From NCBI GenBank assembly GCA_002779825.1, contig PEVN01000250.1:1-41761 (forward strand): 41,761 nt of DNA, read 5' to 3'. Both the position numbers and the translations under genes were made by a program. Below are positions 17,962-26,114 of the stretch, piece by piece. Below the pieces are notes generated by a model, which was not told the origin of the DNA, did not search any database, and worked only from the letters and a program-made list of their open reading frames with translations. Position 1 is the first letter of the stretch, and each line of letters opens with the position of its first letter. This stretch comes from Armatimonadetes bacterium CG06_land_8_20_14_3_00_66_21 (GTDB taxonomy: Bacteria > Armatimonadota > Abditibacteriia > CG2-30-66-41).

Positions 17962-18594
17962 CTACTTCAGCAAGTGCAGCCACTCGCCCAGCAGGAATTG
18001 CATCCTGTCGATGAAGAGCGAGAAGCGCGCCATCACCGTGCTGCCGAAGGTCGCCCCGAAGGCGATCATGAGGAGCCAGCGGCCGACCTTCGCAGGTTGG
18101 CGCACGAGCGCCCGGTCTTGCTTGAAGGCGAAGAAGAAGTAGGTGAGCACGCAGACCAGCGTGATCATGAACACTAGGTTGTTCAGGATCTGCATGGGCG
18201 TCAACCCATTGCCCCAGAGCGGCTTGAACGAGCTGGAGATCTGCGGCCCCGCTTGCGCCGCAAAGCCCTGGAACGCCATCCCCGCGCCGAGCCCGAACAG
18301 CGTCACGATCAGTACGCGGCTCATCCAGGCGTGCTTCTTTGAGTAGACGGTGTAGTAGAGCAGCGCGACCAACGCGGGGATGATCAAGTACCACTTGCCC
18401 TCGTGCGCCAGCGGTTTCCACCACTCACCCCAAAGCATGTCGCGCCAGGCGACGAACAACCCGTAGCCCGCCGCCAAGCCGATGAAGACGTGCTCGAAGA
18501 ACCGGTAGAATCGGTTCTCGCGGTAAAGCACCGACAGGATCGCGAGCGTGCAGACGGCGCCGGTCCAGGTAGCGATCAACTCTGCGTGCTTCAT
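17962..18594 (-). CDS. Six-span membrane protein of the membrane operon (unknown function)
   Basis: 210 residues with about six hydrophobic segments (near 8-24, 32-50, 69-84, 93-113, 134-157 and 172-195). Conserved-looking stretches are YRFFEHVFIGLAAGYGL, YTVYSKKHAWMSRVLIV and LGNGLTPMQ-like NNLVF. I do not recognise a named family. The start overlaps the preceding gene by 4 bases (ATGA at 18594-18591), a sign of translational coupling and probably of a shared complex. It is the last of six uncharacterised genes transcribed leftward. Its aromatic and charged residues within helices (R26, R30, H35) do not match any transporter signature known to me. Confidence 0.8.
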   Translation of the reverse strand: MKHAELIATWTGAVCTLAILSVLYRENRFYRFFEHVFIGLAAGYGLFVAWRDMLWGEWWKPLAHEGKWYLIIPALVALLYYTVYSKKHAWMSRVLIVTLFGLGAGMAFQGFAAQAGPQISSSFKPLWGNGLTPMQILNNLVFMITLVCVLTYFFFAFKQDRALVRQPAKVGRWLLMIAFGATFGSTVMARFSLFIDRMQFLLGEWLHLLK

Positions 18595-19439
18595 GTCGCC
18601 GCCTCCCCCTTGCGCTTGAGGTCGCGCCCTTGCTTGGCGGCGGCGTACATCCCGAGATTCCCCAGGATGATCAGGACGATGATGAGCAGGTGCGCCAACG
18701 ACTGCGGGCGCATCGCAGCGGTGCCCTGCGCTCGGATGCCGAGCAGGTGCTCATACTCGGCGGCGCCCTTCATGCCCACCAGCAAGCCGCACAACTGACC
18801 GGAGTCGATGTAGGGGTATTGCTCGGGGCCGACCACGGCAGTGCAGCCCTGCGCGATCTTCACGCTGCGCGGCAGCCGCCGCAGGAAGGCCTCCAGGGTG
18901 CCCGAGCCCGTGAACTCCACCAGCAACCCGACATCGTCGATCCCTTTGACGCGCTTCATCAGCGGCACGTCGTCGAGCTTGGTGCCCTCCACGTCCTGGG
19001 GGATTGTGCGCCGGATGCTCTCGGCCAGCGACAGCAGCGTCGAGTCGATACTGACCTTGTAGCCCCAGTTGCACCAGTCCTTGCCGTACTTGGCGCCGAA
19101 CTCTTTCGCCTGTTTCTGCACGATGGCGGTGGTCAACTCCGGCCCTTGCGCCGCGAAGCCAATGATCGCGAACGGGCGCTTGTTCCGGAACAGATGGGTA
19201 ACCACCGCGGCCGTGAGTGGGGCGCACTCGCCTCGAGTCGCCGCTCCCCAGTCTGCCGCGATCACGACCAGCTTGTTTTTCGGCAGCGACTCGATCGTCT
19301 CATAGAGCGATTGCGCCTCGGGCGAGACGGCCTGGGGCAACGGGAAGTCCCAGAGCAGTGCCAGGACGATCAAGCCGATCACCAGCCCGTAGATGATCCG
19401 CCGGTCGATGGTTTGCAGTCGGATGGTCCACTCAAGCAT
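18591..19439 (-). CDS. Membrane-anchored protein with an internal soluble domain (unknown function)
   Basis: 282 residues. One transmembrane helix lies near residues 15-31 (IIYGLVIGLIVLALLWDF) and one near 250-268 (LLIIVLIILGNLGMYAA). Between them is a roughly 215-residue soluble domain, probably outside the cytoplasm. That domain contains KNKLVVIAADWGAATRGEC, NKRPFAIIGFAAQGPELT, YGKDWCNWGYK and DDVGLLVEFTGSGTLEAFLR. The alternating hydrophobic strands and Gly-rich turns suggest an alpha/beta fold, but I recognise no family. It precedes the 210-residue membrane protein with a 4-base overlap, and the 284-residue membrane protein ends 27 bases upstream. It may be the extracytoplasmic part of a complex formed by the operon. 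Confidence 0.8.
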   Translation of the reverse strand: MLEWTIRLQTIDRRIIYGLVIGLIVLALLWDFPLPQAVSPEAQSLYETIESLPKNKLVVIAADWGAATRGECAPLTAAVVTHLFRNKRPFAIIGFAAQGPELTTAIVQKQAKEFGAKYGKDWCNWGYKVSIDSTLLSLAESIRRTIPQDVEGTKLDDVPLMKRVKGIDDVGLLVEFTGSGTLEAFLRRLPRSVKIAQGCTAVVGPEQYPYIDSGQLCGLLVGMKGAAEYEHLLGIRAQGTAAMRPQSLAHLLIIVLIILGNLGMYAAAKQGRDLKRKGEAAT

Positions 19440-19466
19440 GGGAGTCGTTTCCCCGACGGGTGCGCC

Positions 19467-20321
19467 TCAGAGCGGCTTGTCGAAGTAGGCGCCTTTCTCC
19501 AGGCTCAGCCACGTCCGCAGCGACAGGGCCAGGTTGCCAATCACCGTCCCGAACAGGATTCCGCGGAACGCGGCAGAGCTGACCCCGGTGAGAATCCAGT
19601 TGGCTAACTTCTCCAACCGGAAGAACGCAAACCCGCTGTCGGGCGGAATCCAGGAAGTCAGGATCATCCCCACCGGAACTTGGCCGAGCATCACGATGAA
19701 GGCCGCGCCGAGCATGAGCGAAGCTTCGGCGGACTTCACCCGGAAGGCACGGTAGGCAGCCGAGGTGATGAAGAACGCCAGGATGGAGAACATCGTCGGT
19801 TCCAGCGAGTTGTACATGCCGATGAACAGGATGTGGAACATCCCGCCCGCGAAGGTGTACGCGCCCGGATGGACCGGCTGCTTGCCGTACTGCTGCCAAA
19901 ATCCGAACACTACGATGGCGAAGAACGCGGCGAAGAACGCGGCGCTGTTGATCCAGCCTTCGCTGCGCCGGCCCACCGCCTTCCCGTGGACGGTGCACAG
20001 GCTGATGAGCCCCAGCCCGATGGCGAAGCACCCCATCACCCGGAGGAAGGTACCGAGGGGAATGAGGTACCCGGTCAGCGGGTTGCCCTTCTCGGGCCAG
20101 AAGAACTCGACAGCGTAGAACAGCCCGGCCACAAAGGCGAGGGTCTTCATGAGTCGCCGGCGAGCCAGCGGCGGCAGGGCGCTCAGCAGGAAGAAGAGCA
20201 GCCCCGCCACCAGCAGTGTGCCCAGCAGGGCGCCGACGAAGGCCCACCCGTGGAGCGGCACGAACAGGTGCTTGGAGAAGAACTCCTGGAGAAAGGCGGG
20301 GGCGGTCTGTGTCCGGTCCAT
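19467..20321 (-). CDS. Multi-span membrane protein of the membrane operon (unknown function)
   Basis: 284 residues with about eight hydrophobic helices. The first are near 28-48 (AFVGALLGTLLVAGLLFFLL) and 62-75; later ones include IVVFGFWQQ, MYNSLEPTMFSILAFFITSA and FIVMLGQVPVGMIL. A soluble N-terminal stretch (MDRTQTAPAFLQEFFSKHLF) precedes the first helix. No transporter or enzyme signature is evident. AGGA precedes the ATG. It lies 9 bases after the DUF6754-type gene and 27 bases before the 282-residue gene. It resembles the 210-residue protein downstream in having short loops and repeated aromatic pairs, so the two could form a heteromeric membrane core (inference). Confidence 0.8.
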   Translation of the reverse strand: MDRTQTAPAFLQEFFSKHLFVPLHGWAFVGALLGTLLVAGLLFFLLSALPPLARRRLMKTLAFVAGLFYAVEFFWPEKGNPLTGYLIPLGTFLRVMGCFAIGLGLISLCTVHGKAVGRRSEGWINSAAFFAAFFAIVVFGFWQQYGKQPVHPGAYTFAGGMFHILFIGMYNSLEPTMFSILAFFITSAAYRAFRVKSAEASLMLGAAFIVMLGQVPVGMILTSWIPPDSGFAFFRLEKLANWILTGVSSAAFRGILFGTVIGNLALSLRTWLSLEKGAYFDKPL

Positions 20322-20330
20322 GGTTCGGTC

Positions 20331-21122
20331 CTACCCGCCCCCGATCCATTTCACGAAGACATCCGCGACCGGCTTCAGCGTCGGGAGGGCGGCACCCAGG
20401 GTGGTCAGCAGTGTGCCAACGACAGCAAGCACCAGCAGCACCAGCTTGCCCCAGTCCTGCCCCACCAGGCTGCCCAGGAGTACCGGCTCGCGGCTGATGT
20501 AGGCGGTTGTCGCGTAGTACTCCTCGCCGATGACGGTGTAGTCGCAGGTCACGATGAAGAATGGGACCTGCAGTGCTGAGGGCGTGCCCGCCACCTGAAC
20601 GGCGCCCACGTGCTGCCCGGTCTCGGCGAGAATCAGCGACTCGGCGGCGAAGATCCCGAAGAAGAAGTTGGTCGCCACCTGCTCCCGGTGCATGATGCCA
20701 ACCACCCCGGCTGCGTAGGCGAACTGGCTGTCGGAGAGGAAGCGGATATCGTCGGCATTGAACCCCTCGGGGCGGTGCTCGGAGGCAAACGCCTCGCGCT
20801 CGATTTCTTCCAGCACCGGAATGGCGACCGGGTCCACCACCGGCACGATGACCCGGTTGCGGTACCGCGCCGCCAGGCGAGTCACATGGGCGACAACCTC
20901 AAAGGCGAGCAAGGTGACGATATCGATGCCGCCCAGACCGATGGAGAACAGGATCGGCCGCCCCATCTCGGTCGCCCGCCCCACGGCTTCGCCAATCGCG
21001 TCGATGCCGGGGATCTTGCGGATGAACAGGTCGCTCCCGCGCCGTGCTCGGAGAATGTTGACCAGGATCAGGCCGCTGAGCAGCGGGAGCAGCACGGCCA
21101 TGAAGGGGTCGGCGTGTTTCAT
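20331..21122 (-). CDS. DUF6754-type membrane protein
   Basis: 263 residues. It has an N-terminal membrane helix (about 8-24, MAVLLPLLSGLILVNIL), a large soluble part and a C-terminal hydrophobic segment (about 225-245, LVLLVLAVVGTLLTTLGAAL). The soluble part has the pattern I associate with DUF6754 proteins: GIDAIGEAVGRATEMGRPIL, IGLGGIDIVTL, YRNRVIVPVVDPV, FFFGIFAAESLILAETG, VGAVQVAGT, CDYTVIGEEYYATTAYIS and LGSLVGQDWGK. No biochemical role is known for this family as far as I am aware. The start overlaps the previous gene by 4 bases (ATGA at 21122-21119). The assignment is from memory of the family pattern and needs a profile search. Confidence 0.75.
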   Translation of the reverse strand: MKHADPFMAVLLPLLSGLILVNILRARRGSDLFIRKIPGIDAIGEAVGRATEMGRPILFSIGLGGIDIVTLLAFEVVAHVTRLAARYRNRVIVPVVDPVAIPVLEEIEREAFASEHRPEGFNADDIRFLSDSQFAYAAGVVGIMHREQVATNFFFGIFAAESLILAETGQHVGAVQVAGTPSALQVPFFIVTCDYTVIGEEYYATTAYISREPVLLGSLVGQDWGKLVLLVLAVVGTLLTTLGAALPTLKPVADVFVKWIGGG

Positions 21123-21418
21123 GCCGGCTCCCCCGTTGGCATTGCGGTCACCGCGGCCAGTTCCTCGATTCGGTCCAGCAGCAAGTCCACATTTGCCGGT
21201 TCATTCAGCAAGGCGGCGAAGTCCTCGGTGCGCTCCAGCCCCATGAACGGCGCCAGGCAAGGGGAGGCGAAGAGGAGCGCCTGGCTACCGAGGAAGCTCA
21301 GCGGCTTGTGCATCTCCAGCAGGAAGATCGCCGGCGTCTCCAACCCATAGCCAACGATTCGGCGAGCGCAGGAATCAATCAGCGCGTCGCGTTCGTCTGC
21401 CGCCAGGGCCAGGCTCAC
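21119..21418 (-). CDS. Small soluble protein of the membrane operon
   Basis: 99 residues from a GTG start that overlaps the previous stop by 4 bases (GTGA at 21418-21415). It is predominantly helical and acidic, with no membrane segment or signal: ALAADERDALIDSCARRIVG, FLLEMHKPLSFLGSQALLFA, LGLERTEDFAALLNEP and DLLLDRIEEL. I recognise no family. Its position between two membrane-protein genes, overlapping both, suggests a cytosolic subunit or assembly factor of the same complex. Confidence 0.75.
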   Translation of the reverse strand: MSLALAADERDALIDSCARRIVGYGLETPAIFLLEMHKPLSFLGSQALLFASPCLAPFMGLERTEDFAALLNEPANVDLLLDRIEELAAVTAMPTGEPA

Positions 21419-21882
21419 GCCAGCGCCTCCGCGGGAAGCGGGTCGGTCTCGCGTTCGGTCGCCAGTTGTTGCACCAGTTCTATCACACGCTGCTCGTTAT
21501 CGTTGAACCGCAGGTACACGCCGCGCCAGCGCTCCAGCTTGGACGGGCGGGAGAACGGGCTAAGCTTAACACCTTCCGGGTCCTGATAGCAACGGCGAAC
21601 GCGAGACCACTTGAGGGAGACCGCGCCAGACAGCCAGTGCGCGTGGGCGCCCTCGCCGTCCAGCCGGTAGGACACGGGGAACAGGAAGTCGCCGATCGAG
21701 CCGACGAGCATCAGCGCCGCCGCCACACAGAACACCCAGTTGCGGAAACCGAGGTAGGCAAGGGCAACCGTGGCAGCGATGAACAACACAGCGGCGGCAG
21801 CCTTCGCCGGCTGCCGAGCGGCGAGGTGGACCCGCCAAGTGAACGGGAGAGCCGTGTCCGTGATCGGCGCCGCCACGCTCAT
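21415..21882 (-). CDS. Two-helix membrane protein with a PH-like domain
   Basis: 155 residues. After a soluble N-terminus, two closely spaced hydrophobic helices (about 29-45, AAAVLFIAATVALAYLGF, and 50-66, VFCVAAALMLVGSIGDF) are followed by a beta-rich domain: VSYRLDGEGAHAHWLSG, VSLKWSRVRRCYQD and GVYLRFNDN. Two N-terminal helices followed by a strand-rich domain starting 'Y.l..eG' is the layout of bacterial PH (bPH2-like, YdbS/YdbT) membrane proteins. This gene is the first of the six uncharacterised genes and starts 25 bases after the Gfo/Idh stop, so it may be co-transcribed with the sugar genes upstream. The family call is tentative. Confidence 0.75.
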   Translation of the reverse strand: MSVAAPITDTALPFTWRVHLAARQPAKAAAAVLFIAATVALAYLGFRNWVFCVAAALMLVGSIGDFLFPVSYRLDGEGAHAHWLSGAVSLKWSRVRRCYQDPEGVKLSPFSRPSKLERWRGVYLRFNDNEQRVIELVQQLATERETDPLPAEALA

Positions 21883-21907
21883 GGGCGTTCCCCATGGTCG
21901 GGGGCTC

Positions 21908-22915
21908 TCATTTGGGCTTCCGACCGAGGTACACCGGCGCCCCGGTCTTCAGCGACCGCTCCATCGCGCAGATCCCGGCTACCGCCTGCGCGGCCTCTGC
22001 GGGCGACACCAGCGGCTCGCCCCCGAAGCGGATGCAGTCCACGAAGTGGGTCAACTGGTGACGGAGCGCGCCGTAGCTGAGGCCGGCTACCTCGGGGCCA
22101 TACGTGACATCGGGATGGTTGACCGGTCCCGAGGTGGCAACCCGCACGGCATTGGCGCTGCCGTCGACGAACACGGTGCCGTTGGTGCAGACGATCTCCG
22201 CCTCGGCTTCCAGCTTCCCGTAGCCGCGGGGCAACACCCACGAGGCCTCCAGGGAGGCGATGACGCCGTTCTCGTAGCGGACCAGCGCGAGGTACGTGTC
22301 GTCGGCGTTGTCCAGCACGCGGCGCGTCGATTCGCAGTAGACGCGCTGGAGCTTGCTGCCGACGCACCAGTTCATGAAGTCCAGATCGTGGATGCCAAGG
22401 AAGAACAGCACCGAAGTGCGCCCGCCAAGTCGGTCTGCACTCGCCATTTGATTGTTGCGCCGCACGGTCAGGTGGACAATCTCGCCCACGTCGCCCCGGG
22501 CAACTGCCTCGCGCGCCACGTGGTACCGAGGATCGAAGCGGAGAATCTGCCCGACGGTGAGCTTGCGGCCCGCCAGCTCGGCGGCGCTCGCCATCTTTGT
22601 GCAGTCCGCAACGGACGTGGCGAAGGGCTTCTCCACGAACACGTGCTTCCCGGCCGAGAGCGCGGCCAACACCGGGTGAAGGTGCGCGTCGTCGGGGGTG
22701 CACACGGCAACCAGGTCGATGTCCGCGCGCGCGACCAACTCGTTGTAGTCGCCGAATGCCTTGGCGCCGAAGGTCTTGGCCACCTGCGCGCAGCGCGTCT
22801 CGTTCAGGTCCGCCACGCCGATCAGGCGGACGTGCTCCAACTGCGAGTAGACCTTCGCGTGCTGCTCACCAAACACGCCAACGCCAACGACGCCGACGCC
22901 GAGCTTCTTGGGCAT
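21908..22915 (-). CDS. Gfo/Idh/MocA family NAD(P)-dependent oxidoreductase
   Basis: 335 residues from ATG 22915, with GAAGGGG just upstream; seven earlier codons are open but add nothing. The N-terminal Rossmann domain begins GVGVVGVGVFGEQHAKVY and continues LIGVADLNETR. The family motif EKPFATS lies near residue 95-101, with the usual catalytic lysine. The C-terminal alpha/beta domain contains GRTSVLFFLGIHDLDFMNW, whose H-D-x-D pattern matches the conserved catalytic region. These enzymes oxidise or reduce sugar alcohols, inositols or sugars in the cytosol. It is 44 bases downstream of the isomerase gene in the kinase-nuclease-isomerase-dehydrogenase cluster, pointing to catabolism of a sugar or cyclitol. 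Confidence 0.9.
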   Translation of the reverse strand: MPKKLGVGVVGVGVFGEQHAKVYSQLEHVRLIGVADLNETRCAQVAKTFGAKAFGDYNELVARADIDLVAVCTPDDAHLHPVLAALSAGKHVFVEKPFATSVADCTKMASAAELAGRKLTVGQILRFDPRYHVAREAVARGDVGEIVHLTVRRNNQMASADRLGGRTSVLFFLGIHDLDFMNWCVGSKLQRVYCESTRRVLDNADDTYLALVRYENGVIASLEASWVLPRGYGKLEAEAEIVCTNGTVFVDGSANAVRVATSGPVNHPDVTYGPEVAGLSYGALRHQLTHFVDCIRFGGEPLVSPAEAAQAVAGICAMERSLKTGAPVYLGRKPK

Positions 22916-22959
22916 AGCTTTCCCCTTCTCGTGCACGCCGCTCGGACGAGCAGCGCTGC

Positions 22960-23784
22960 TCAGCGGAGGCGCTCCAGCAGTTCCTTTGCGCGGGTGATGT
23001 CGCCGAGGCGATCCTCACCGGCCTCGCGCTCGATGACCAGCGGACCGGCGTAGCCGATCTCCTTCAGCTTGCCGAGGTACCGCTCGACACCGACGGCGCC
23101 GGCGCCCAGCGGGACTTCCGTGCCAAGCTGTCCGGCCACGGTCGGCCATTCGCCGTCCTTGCAGTGGACGTGGAGGACGTGGTCGCGCAGCACCTCCAGC
23201 GCCTCGATCGGATCGCCGGTACCGTAGAGAATCATGTTGGCCGGGTCGAAGTTGACGCCCACGTTGTCGCGCCCGACGGCGGCGAGGAACTCCTTCATCG
23301 CCGGCCCGGTCTCCTGCCCGGTCTCCATGGCGAAGCGCATGCCCTTCGGCGCCAGGTAGTCGGCGATCTCCTGGACGGCGTCCACCAGGCGGTGATGGCC
23401 GGGGTCGGCGGGATCCTCGGGCATCACGCCGATGTGGGTCGTCAGAATCGGCACGCCCAGGTTGGCACCGAGGTCGGCAACCAGCTTGGTCAACGCCATT
23501 CGCTCCGCCAGGAACGCCTCCGGCAACAGCCCGACCGTGCCGCGCACGGCATCCTGATCCGCGTAGCTCTCGCCAGGATAGGCAGCGCAGATGGCCGACG
23601 GCACCACGCCGCACTCCTGCAGGCACGCGGCAATGCGCTGGTACGCGTCGCCCTGGTACCACTCGTCCGCCAACGGCCCAATCTGGACGACACCGAGGCC
23701 GAGCTCCTTCGCCTTGGCGAGGGCAGCCAACGGATCGTCTATTCGCATGGAGTTGGTGAAGACGCCGACTTGTAGGGGTTGCAT
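22960..23784 (-). CDS. Sugar phosphate isomerase/epimerase family protein (xylose isomerase-like TIM barrel)
   Basis: 274 residues from ATG 23784, chosen because GAGGAG lies 8 bases upstream; a GTG nine bases earlier would overlap that site. The sequence follows the AP-endonuclease-2 TIM-barrel family. It has QVGVFTNSMRIDDP at strand 1, and a metal-binding set in the expected order: E in AMETGQE, D in GVNFDPANM, H in HVHCKDGEW and E in LVIERE. These residues normally bind one divalent metal at the barrel mouth. Likely role: isomerising or epimerising a keto-sugar or cyclitol intermediate. The Uma2 gene ends 5 bases upstream, and its last codons contain this gene's Shine-Dalgarno sequence. Confidence 0.88.
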   Translation of the reverse strand: MQPLQVGVFTNSMRIDDPLAALAKAKELGLGVVQIGPLADEWYQGDAYQRIAACLQECGVVPSAICAAYPGESYADQDAVRGTVGLLPEAFLAERMALTKLVADLGANLGVPILTTHIGVMPEDPADPGHHRLVDAVQEIADYLAPKGMRFAMETGQETGPAMKEFLAAVGRDNVGVNFDPANMILYGTGDPIEALEVLRDHVLHVHCKDGEWPTVAGQLGTEVPLGAGAVGVERYLGKLKEIGYAGPLVIEREAGEDRLGDITRAKELLERLR

Positions 23785-23789
23785 GTAGT

Positions 23790-24398
23790 TCACTCCTCGA
23801 TCTCAGCTTCCGCGCCGGTCCTGCGACGGGCGAGCAGCTCGCGCAGGTTGAGTTGCAGCCCGGGAAAAAGCTGCGGCTCGAAGGTCTCGCCCATGTCGGC
23901 GCCGCCAACATGGAGGTAGGCTTCGCCACTGAGCCGCAGTTCCTCGACTACCAGCGCCTGGGGATCCACGAGCCAGTACCACGACACGCCTTCCCGGGCA
24001 TAGTTGGTCAGCTTGGTCAGCCGGTCCCGCCCCACGGTCCCGGGTGAGGCGATCTCCACCACGAGGTCCGGCGCACCGTGGACGCGGCCAGTGTCGTCTG
24101 AGTAGCGATCCGCGTGCTCCTCGGTGAGAAACACGAGGTCGGGTGCGTAGGCGCGGCGCGGCGACAACTCGACGTCGATCTCCGGCCAGACTTCGCCCCC
24201 TCCATGCTCGTCAAGATATCCGTCCACTGCTCGCAACAGCACGCGAAGCGCGCGTTGATGCTGACCATGCGGTCTCGCCATCTCAGTCACCTCCCCGTCC
24301 TCGAATTCATAATACGGCGGCCCCTCTGGCAGCTTCCAGAACTCCTCGATCGTCATCCGGCGCCCGGTCTCTGGCAGAACAGCAGTCTCAGCCAACAT
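23790..24398 (-). CDS. Uma2 family (DUF820) restriction-endonuclease-fold protein
   Basis: 202 residues from ATG 24398, with GGAGGT about 9 bases upstream; the open frame extends far upstream but only as an overlap with the kinase gene. Family landmarks are MTIEEFWKLPEGPPYYEFEDGE near the start, then WPEIDVELSPRRAYAPDLVF with the PD-(D/E)xK core, PDLVVEIASPGT, and DRLTKLTNYAREGVSWYWLVDP. These proteins have a nuclease-like fold and are greatly expanded in Planctomycetota, Cyanobacteria and Chloroflexi; their biological role is unsettled. It sits inside a sugar catabolic operon, where a nuclease role is unexpected. Uma2 genes are often mobile, so it may be an insertion. Confidence 0.88.
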   Translation of the reverse strand: MLAETAVLPETGRRMTIEEFWKLPEGPPYYEFEDGEVTEMARPHGQHQRALRVLLRAVDGYLDEHGGGEVWPEIDVELSPRRAYAPDLVFLTEEHADRYSDDTGRVHGAPDLVVEIASPGTVGRDRLTKLTNYAREGVSWYWLVDPQALVVEELRLSGEAYLHVGGADMGETFEPQLFPGLQLNLRELLARRRTGAEAEIEE

Positions 24399-24427
24399 GG
24401 TTGTCTCACCTCCCTGCGAACGCGGGG

Positions 24428-25936
24428 TCACAGCCGGTGGCTCAGCGGAGCCGTGGTCGGATACAGGTCCCGGTAGATTGCGTACTTGTCGCGGTACGCC
24501 GCTTCCCTGTCGGGACGCGGCTCGTACACCTGCTCGACCGAGACGACGGACTGCGCCGCTTCGGCTACGGAATTGTAGCGGCCGACCGCGGCGCCCGCAA
24601 GCACTGCGGCGCCCAGGCAGGCGCACTCGGTGACGTTCAGCCGGGCGACGGGCATGCCGAAGATATCCGCCTTCAATTGCAGCCAAACCGGCGACTTCGC
24701 CCCGCCGCCGATGGCGCGCAACTCGCGGAGCGTGACGCCGGCTTTGCGGAGCAGCTCCAGGTTGAGCCGCATCTCGTAGGAGAGGCCGTCGAGCAGCCCT
24801 TTGATGAGTTCGCCTTTGGTGGTGGAAAGCTGCAGCCCGAAGAAGGCGCCCTTTGCCTTCGGGTCCATCCAGGGGGTGCCGGTGAGAGTGAAGTGCGGCA
24901 GCACGAGCACCGGTGAGGGTTCGTCGGCGCACTGGCGGAGCAGGACGTCGTAGACATCCTCACCGGCGCGGCGCGCTTCCTCCACGTCCGCCTGCCCCAA
25001 CGTGTCGCGGAACCACTTCAGCAACGACCCGCCGGTGAAGTTGAACGCCAGGGAGACGTACATGCCGGGCACGGTGTGATCGTAGCAGCAGAGGTTACTG
25101 CGCAACATGCCGTCGGTGAGCACCAGTCGGCTGAAGGCCGGCGTGAGGCACTCGACCGTGCCGGTGGCGTCCATCGCCATGCCGTCCTCCACGCAGCCGG
25201 AACCCAGCGCGCCGCAAGGCTGGTCGTGGCCGCCGGTCACGAGCTTCACGCCTTGAGGCAACCCGAGCGACTCCGCAACCCCGGCCGCGATCGTGCCCAC
25301 TTCGGTTCCGGCGGGCACCGGTCGGGACAGCTTTTCGGTCTGGAGCCCGGCGAGGTCGAGCAGCTCCTCCGACCACTGCTTCGTGTTCACGTCGAACAGC
25401 ATCATCGTCCCGGCGAGGGAGTAGTCGATAGCCGGCTCAGCGCCCAGCCGCCACAGCGTGTAGTCGCCGTAGCCGAGGAACTTCCAGGTTCTGTCGTACG
25501 CCTGCGGCTCGTGCGTTTTCAGCCACATCAGCTTGTGGGCGGTGTACATGATATTGAGCGGCCGCCCGGTGATCCGGAAGATCCGCTCGCGACCGACCTC
25601 CGTGTCCCACCAGTCCACTTCCTCCTGCCCGCGGGCGTCGAAGCCGAGAATGCTGTTGCGGACGATCTGCCCGTCGCGCGCGACCGGCGCGGTGGCTTCG
25701 CCGAGGCACGACACGGCCAACGCCTCGACCGGGTCGGCGCTGCCGGCATTTGCCACCGCCTCGCGGATGGCTTCGGCCGTCAGCTCCCAGACCTGTGTCG
25801 GATCCAACTCGATCCAATCAGGGCGCGGATGCAGCAGTGGATACTCCCGGTAGCCCTGCCCGAGAATCCCGCCGTCCTCCCTGAACACGATTGCTTTCGC
25901 GCCGGTCGTGCCGACGTCCAATCCGAGTAGACTCAT
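24428..25936 (-). CDS. FGGY family carbohydrate kinase (xylulokinase-like)
   Basis: 502 residues from ATG 25936, with AAGGAG 9 bases upstream. It has both halves of the ribonuclease-H-like kinase fold. LLGLDVGTTGAKAIVF is the N-terminal phosphate loop; LVTGGHDQPCGALGSG and GTVECLTP are in the middle; LRAIGGGAKSPVWLQLKADI and ECACLGAAVLAG form the C-terminal adenosine-binding part. Length and motifs match xylulokinase/glycerol-kinase relatives. It would phosphorylate a sugar or polyol with ATP in the cytosol; the exact sugar cannot be read from the sequence. It is the promoter-proximal gene of a leftward cluster with Uma2, isomerase and dehydrogenase. A TATAAT box lies about 50 bases upstream. 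Confidence 0.92.
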   Translation of the reverse strand: MSLLGLDVGTTGAKAIVFREDGGILGQGYREYPLLHPRPDWIELDPTQVWELTAEAIREAVANAGSADPVEALAVSCLGEATAPVARDGQIVRNSILGFDARGQEEVDWWDTEVGRERIFRITGRPLNIMYTAHKLMWLKTHEPQAYDRTWKFLGYGDYTLWRLGAEPAIDYSLAGTMMLFDVNTKQWSEELLDLAGLQTEKLSRPVPAGTEVGTIAAGVAESLGLPQGVKLVTGGHDQPCGALGSGCVEDGMAMDATGTVECLTPAFSRLVLTDGMLRSNLCCYDHTVPGMYVSLAFNFTGGSLLKWFRDTLGQADVEEARRAGEDVYDVLLRQCADEPSPVLVLPHFTLTGTPWMDPKAKGAFFGLQLSTTKGELIKGLLDGLSYEMRLNLELLRKAGVTLRELRAIGGGAKSPVWLQLKADIFGMPVARLNVTECACLGAAVLAGAAVGRYNSVAEAAQSVVSVEQVYEPRPDREAAYRDKYAIYRDLYPTTAPLSHRL

Positions 25937-25986
25937 GGGTGCCAACTCCTTGCCCTGACGACGCTCCTCAGGGGTTGCTCCGGGCG

Positions 25987-25992
25987 ATTATA
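25987..25992 (-). promoter_or_regulatory. Candidate -10 box for the kinase operon
   Basis: A perfect TATAAT on the minus strand about 50 bases before the kinase ATG. The -35 region at 17-base spacing (CCGCGA) is poor, so an activator may be needed. It is divergent from the B12 importer promoter about 80 bases away. Confidence 0.4.
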
Positions 25993-26072
25993 GCCGGAAT
26001 CCGAGGTCGTCGCGGCGGCGCCTCCGACGCCTGCTGGGGCAGCCTCCGCGCGCGAGAACGGCCAACCGTTCC

Positions 26073-26101
26073 TTGCCCCGCCTCCCCGCCGGTGATATAC
26101 T
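26073..26101 (+). promoter_or_regulatory. Sigma70-type promoter of the B12 importer operon
   Basis: TTGCCC (26073-26078), a 17-base spacer and TATACT (26096-26101). Transcription would start near 26108, a few bases before the riboswitch. Confidence 0.7.
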
Positions 26102-26114
26102 GCCACGCTACGAC

